Source of the DNA: Treponema sp.
GTDB lineage: Bacteria > Spirochaetota > Spirochaetia > Treponematales > Treponemataceae
Length of the DNA: 18,179 bases
Direction: 5' to 3'
Assembly (NCBI GenBank): GCA_021442965.1
Contig: JABUUX010000310.1
Span: 1 to 18,179, forward strand
Position 1 is the first letter of the stretch. Every line of letters begins with the position of its first letter. Below, piece by piece: positions 15,148-18,179 of the stretch. A program made the translations under genes and the position numbers. The notes below the pieces were generated by a model. It did no database searches. It was not told the origin of the DNA and saw only the letters and a program-made list of their open reading frames with translations.

Positions 15148-16329
15148 TTAATCATTTACAACTCCAGCACCATTTGTTGGGGTTACATCATAAACATCAC
15201 ACTTGAATGAAAAAATTTTCTCAAATTCTTCCAACTTGGTACGGAATTTTTCAACATCACTTTCTCGTAATACCGCATAAAGACATCTTCCAAAACCTTT
15301 TCCGGTAATACGCCCGCAGGAAACAGGATTTGTTCTTAAATCAAGCCTTGGATCAATTTCGTGTACACGCTTAAGAATCCAGTCAATCTCAGGGCAGGAA
15401 ATTTCGTAATAATCCCTCATAGATTCATGACTGTGATTTACAGAACGGGCAAATTTAAAAAAGTCATTTTTATTCAATCCGTCAATGGCATCCTGAAGAT
15501 CATTATGTTCCCTCATTACTGAAAGCAGCCTGTGTTTTGTAAGCTCGGATACTGTAGAAAGACCTTCGTTTACATCTGTAACATTTGTAATATAGTGCCA
15601 TCCACCATATGCATTTACTTTAGTTTCTTTAAGATCACCCAGAACCAAAGCATTTTCAGGTTCAAAAAGAACATTTTCATTCCATACAGAAAATCTTGGA
15701 ACATGAGTATCTACAATCAAAATTCTTTTGTCTTTGAAAGAAAAGGGAATATAATCCCAACTGTTTTTTTGATGATCTGTTATGAGAAGATTCCCTTTTT
15801 TTGCAAAAAGACACGAATAATTATCTGCTATATGATTTTCTGTCTGTAAAAACTGGCGGTTACCTCTTTCCAGTACCTGAAGAAGTTGTGCATCTGAACA
15901 TCTGAGAGAAAACAGTTTTTTAATAGCTATGGCAGCTGCAACTTTAATTGCTGTTGTAATACCAAACCCTGCAGAAGGCAGAACTTCTGAATATACTGTT
16001 AAATCAAATCCACCAAGTCCATACCCGCCGGAAGTAAAACCGTATACAACAGACTTAAGTGCATTTGCCCATCTGTCTTCCTTTTTGTATTTTACTGATG
16101 TAAGAGCCGCTTTTTTATGCTCATTTTCCTGAACAAAATAGAACTTGAGAACGGAATCATCTCTTTTAGAAATACCTACAAAAACCGGAAGATCAACTGC
16201 CATAGACATAGTCTTATCTTTAAAAAACCAGGAATGCTCCCCCATAAGATGGAATCGCCCCGGTGCCCTAGTCTGAATTTCCGGATAAGTCTGATACTCT
16301 GAGTAATGAGCCTCTTTTAAAAGTTTCAT
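15148..16329 (-). CDS. Galactokinase-like GHMP sugar kinase
   Basis: This is a 393-residue GHMP-superfamily kinase, the length of galactokinases. Motif 1 is RAPGR (21-25) with GEHSWF (30-35); galactokinases have GEHTDY here. Motif 2 (ATP-binding loop) is SAGFGITTA (119-127) rather than GLSSSA. The catalytic aspartate is probably Asp169 (ADN, corresponding to MDQ). VNHSHESMRDYYEISCPEID (298-317) and the C-terminal GRITGKGFGRC (339-349) are strongly galactokinase-like. Asp of HTDY becomes Trp34, and the sugar-contacting Tyr of the SEYN region appears as Trp216, so the substrate may not be galactose. It is the first gene of the operon and has a GGGG-rich ribosome site (AGAGGGG) about 12 bases upstream. 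No Leloir-pathway genes (galT, galE) lie nearby. Superfamily membership is secure, the substrate is not. Confidence 0.85.
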   Translation of the reverse strand: MKLLKEAHYSEYQTYPEIQTRAPGRFHLMGEHSWFFKDKTMSMAVDLPVFVGISKRDDSVLKFYFVQENEHKKAALTSVKYKKEDRWANALKSVVYGFTSGGYGLGGFDLTVYSEVLPSAGFGITTAIKVAAAIAIKKLFSLRCSDAQLLQVLERGNRQFLQTENHIADNYSCLFAKKGNLLITDHQKNSWDYIPFSFKDKRILIVDTHVPRFSVWNENVLFEPENALVLGDLKETKVNAYGGWHYITNVTDVNEGLSTVSELTKHRLLSVMREHNDLQDAIDGLNKNDFFKFARSVNHSHESMRDYYEISCPEIDWILKRVHEIDPRLDLRTNPVSCGRITGKGFGRCLYAVLRESDVEKFRTKLEEFEKIFSFKCDVYDVTPTNGAGVVND

Positions 16330-16370
16330 AAAAGCAGTATTCCCCTCTTTATTGCTTTTTTGAATTCATA

Positions 16371-16400
16371 TTGATATTTTTTTGCCGATAATATCTAATA
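16371..16400 (+). promoter_or_regulatory. Possible promoter of lnt
   Basis: TTGATA (16371-16376) and CTAATA (16395-16400) are 18 bases apart in the AT-rich 97-base gap between two divergent genes. The -10 is a weak match, and GATAAT at 16387 is an alternative with a poor -35 distance. The gap must hold promoters for both lnt and the galactokinase-like gene; only this one can be suggested. Confidence 0.3.
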
Positions 16401-16426
16401 AGAAGAATTTAGTTAATAATAATATA

Positions 16427-18179
16427 ATGAGTTTGATTTTACAAGTTTTTTATACCTTTTTTTCAGCCGTCCTCCTTTCACTGGCCATTCCGAATGAACT
16501 TCTGGATTTTGGTTCTCCACTTATTGCCTTTGCAGCTCTTATACCATACTGCATTGCGCTGAAACACTGCAAAAACTTCAAAGAAAGTATTCTGTTAGGG
16601 TTCATTCATACTTTTGTAACCCATATGATTTCTTCCTTCTGGCTTGCAAACTTTAAAGATTTTGCGGCCTTTACACTGGGAGCTTCTGCCGTAGGAACAG
16701 GATGTATTGGTGCAGCTTTTGGAGCATTTTTCCACATTCCTTACCGAACAAAACAACGAAGGAACTTTCTGAATGTTTCGTCTGCAAATTCTGTAAACAC
16801 TATCCCCTTAAGAGTTTTTTACTTTGCAATTGTTTATACATTTTATGAATGGACTAAATCTGCAGGCTTTTTAGGATACCCTTGGGGTACCATTTCCTCC
16901 TGTATGTTCCGTGCAAGACTATTTATGCAGTTGTCTGCAATAACAGGAACATACGGTGTAACTTTCCTTACAGCTCTTTTTGCAGCAATTATTGCCGAAG
17001 GCATTGTTATACTGGAATTACTGCCAAAGTCTCCTGCTAAAAAATTGATTTTATTTTCTTACAGAAACACAGCACGTATTTGGGTAGTACTTTTTTCATT
17101 TACAATGATTTATGGATTAATCCAATATCAAAAACCCAGAAAACCATTAAAAAAAATTACTACAATCCTTGTACAGCAAAATGAAAACCCGTGGGACTCT
17201 GCATCAGACAATGATTCCATATTGCTTTCTCAGGAACTGACAGAAAAAGAAATTAAAAAATTGAATGATGAAGGAAAAAAACCAGACCTTATTGTCTGGA
17301 GCGAAGGCTGCCTGAAATACCCTTTCCCGGAAGGTTATTCCCATTACGAAAGATGGCCGGGAGAAAAACCTTTAATTTCATTCATTAAAGAAAATAATAC
17401 ACCGCTTCTTGCCGGAGGCTCCTTTATAAGAAAATATAAAGATGACCGAATGTATTTCAATTCTGCGCTGGTTTTTGATAAAAACGGGAAATTCCGTGGA
17501 GCTTATGGAAAACTGCATCTTGTTCCATTTGCAGAAATCATTCCGTTTACAGAATATCCTGCAGTAAAAAAATTTCTTCAAAAAGTTGTACACATTTCTG
17601 CTGGCTGGTCAGCAGGAGATCAATACACATATTTTGATATCCCGTGTGATTTTTACGATAAACCTTACTTTCCCGCAGTTCGTAATATTTCTTTACTGGA
17701 AGATTATAATCAGCAGATAAATAGGGAAAACAATCCTCCTGTAACCAGAATAAGTACTCCAATCTGCTTTGACGACTCTTTTACAGACGTTTGCCGCCCT
17801 CTTTGGAAAAACGGTTCCGAAGTATTTATGAACATAACTGATGATTCCTGGTCACTAAAAAAATCAGCAGAATACCAGCATTTTGTAATTGCCTCCTACA
17901 GAGCCATTGAATATAGAACTACAATGGTAAGGTCAACAAATGCCGGATATTCTGTAATTATGGATCCTTCAGGAAGGATTTTGGCCGATCTTCCCCTTTT
18001 TGAAGCAGGAGCTGCCTCTTATGAGGTTCCGGTTTACAAAAGAACTTTTACTACCTATGCAAGATTCGGAAACTGGCTTCCGTATTCCTGTGGTATTTTC
18101 ATTTTGCTCTATCTTTTATATTCAAGTCTGTTTTTTGAGGATTTCCAGCCCGTTTCTGAAAGAACAATAAAAAAATCAA
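16427..18179 (+). CDS. lnt: Apolipoprotein N-acyltransferase (3' end outside window)
   Basis: Lnt adds a third acyl chain to the N-terminal cysteine of lipoproteins in the inner membrane. The frame is open from the ATG through the last base, 584 codons without a stop. The N-terminal half has several hydrophobic segments, and the sequence ends in a C-terminal membrane helix (GIFILLYLLYSSLFF), so little is missing. The carbon-nitrogen hydrolase part shows the catalytic triad: Glu293 in IVWSEG, Lys362 in YGKLHLVPF and Cys447 in TPICFDDSF, followed by NITDDSWS, then QHF...SYRAIEYRTTMVRSTNAG (typical of Lnt). There are about 33 more residues between Lys and Cys than in E. coli Lnt. No good ribosome site precedes the ATG (only AGAAG, about 20 bases away), so the start is the least certain part. 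Two lipoproteins in the window are natural substrates. Confidence 0.92.
   Translation, partial: MSLILQVFYTFFSAVLLSLAIPNELLDFGSPLIAFAALIPYCIALKHCKNFKESILLGFIHTFVTHMISSFWLANFKDFAAFTLGASAVGTGCIGAAFGAFFHIPYRTKQRRNFLNVSSANSVNTIPLRVFYFAIVYTFYEWTKSAGFLGYPWGTISSCMFRARLFMQLSAITGTYGVTFLTALFAAIIAEGIVILELLPKSPAKKLILFSYRNTARIWVVLFSFTMIYGLIQYQKPRKPLKKITTILVQQNENPWDSASDNDSILLSQELTEKEIKKLNDEGKKPDLIVWSEGCLKYPFPEGYSHYERWPGEKPLISFIKENNTPLLAGGSFIRKYKDDRMYFNSALVFDKNGKFRGAYGKLHLVPFAEIIPFTEYPAVKKFLQKVVHISAGWSAGDQYTYFDIPCDFYDKPYFPAVRNISLLEDYNQQINRENNPPVTRISTPICFDDSFTDVCRPLWKNGSEVFMNITDDSWSLKKSAEYQHFVIASYRAIEYRTTMVRSTNAGYSVIMDPSGRILADLPLFEAGAASYEVPVYKRTFTTYARFGNWLPYSCGIFILLYLLYSSLFFEDFQPVSERTIKKS

Noticed and set aside
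16117..16302. Plus-strand frames opposite the galactokinase-like gene (also 15532-15849 and 15929-16132)
   Set aside because: They are antisense to an enzyme with clear GHMP motifs, and none shows independent coding evidence.
17378..17762. Two minus-strand frames opposite lnt
   Set aside because: The plus strand encodes an uninterrupted Lnt with the full catalytic triad through this region.
1..18179. CRISPR array, tRNA or rRNA genes, insertion sequence, prophage or toxin-antitoxin pair
   Set aside because: No direct-repeat array, cloverleaf, transposase or phage-like gene could be seen; the gene content is housekeeping and envelope functions.

Overview
The window is low-GC chromosomal DNA, densely packed with genes on both strands. 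It most likely comes from a spirochaete of the Treponema group. The reasons are the lipoprotein signals of the type L-F-F-S-C on two exported proteins, an elongated apolipoprotein N-acyltransferase, an exported TPR/NHL/VWA protein and HEAT-repeat protein encoded upstream of truB, and a mosaic of housekeeping genes with mostly tiny or negative gaps. The species cannot be named from sequence alone. There is no mobile element, CRISPR array, rRNA or tRNA gene, and no stretch over 100 bases without a gene, so this is core rather than accessory DNA.

Layout. Bases 1-1628 (+): the 3' end of serS, then an AI-2E family (PF01594) membrane protein. Bases 1671-3276 (-): a two-gene unit, a small lipoprotein overlapping a protein with YcgR/PilZ-like features. 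Bases 3354-9049 (+): a four-gene run starting at an extended -10 promoter, namely a ComFB-domain protein, a stand-alone RlmK-like 23S rRNA methyltransferase, a lipidated CapA/PGA_cap-fold protein and a DEAH-box RNA helicase. Bases 9050-16329 (-): a six-gene operon transcribed galactokinase-like, surE, TPR protein, TPR/NHL/VWA protein, HEAT protein, truB; adjacent genes are 9-12 bases apart or overlap by 4. Bases 16427-18179 (+): lnt, divergent from the galactokinase-like gene and cut off by the window end.

How it fits together. RNA and translation functions (serS, rlmK, hrpA-like, truB) are interleaved with envelope functions (AI-2E protein, two lipoproteins, the TPR/NHL/VWA and HEAT proteins, Lnt). 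Two places merit a closer look. First, a ComFB-domain gene and a PilZ/YcgR-like gene lie in divergent units that share a 77-base gap; both families are linked to cyclic dinucleotide sensing. Second, the galactokinase-like enzyme has tryptophan at two positions where galactokinases carry sugar-contacting Asp and Tyr, so its substrate is probably not simply galactose. The uncharacterised TPR-VWA/NHL-HEAT trio is the best candidate for an undescribed envelope system.
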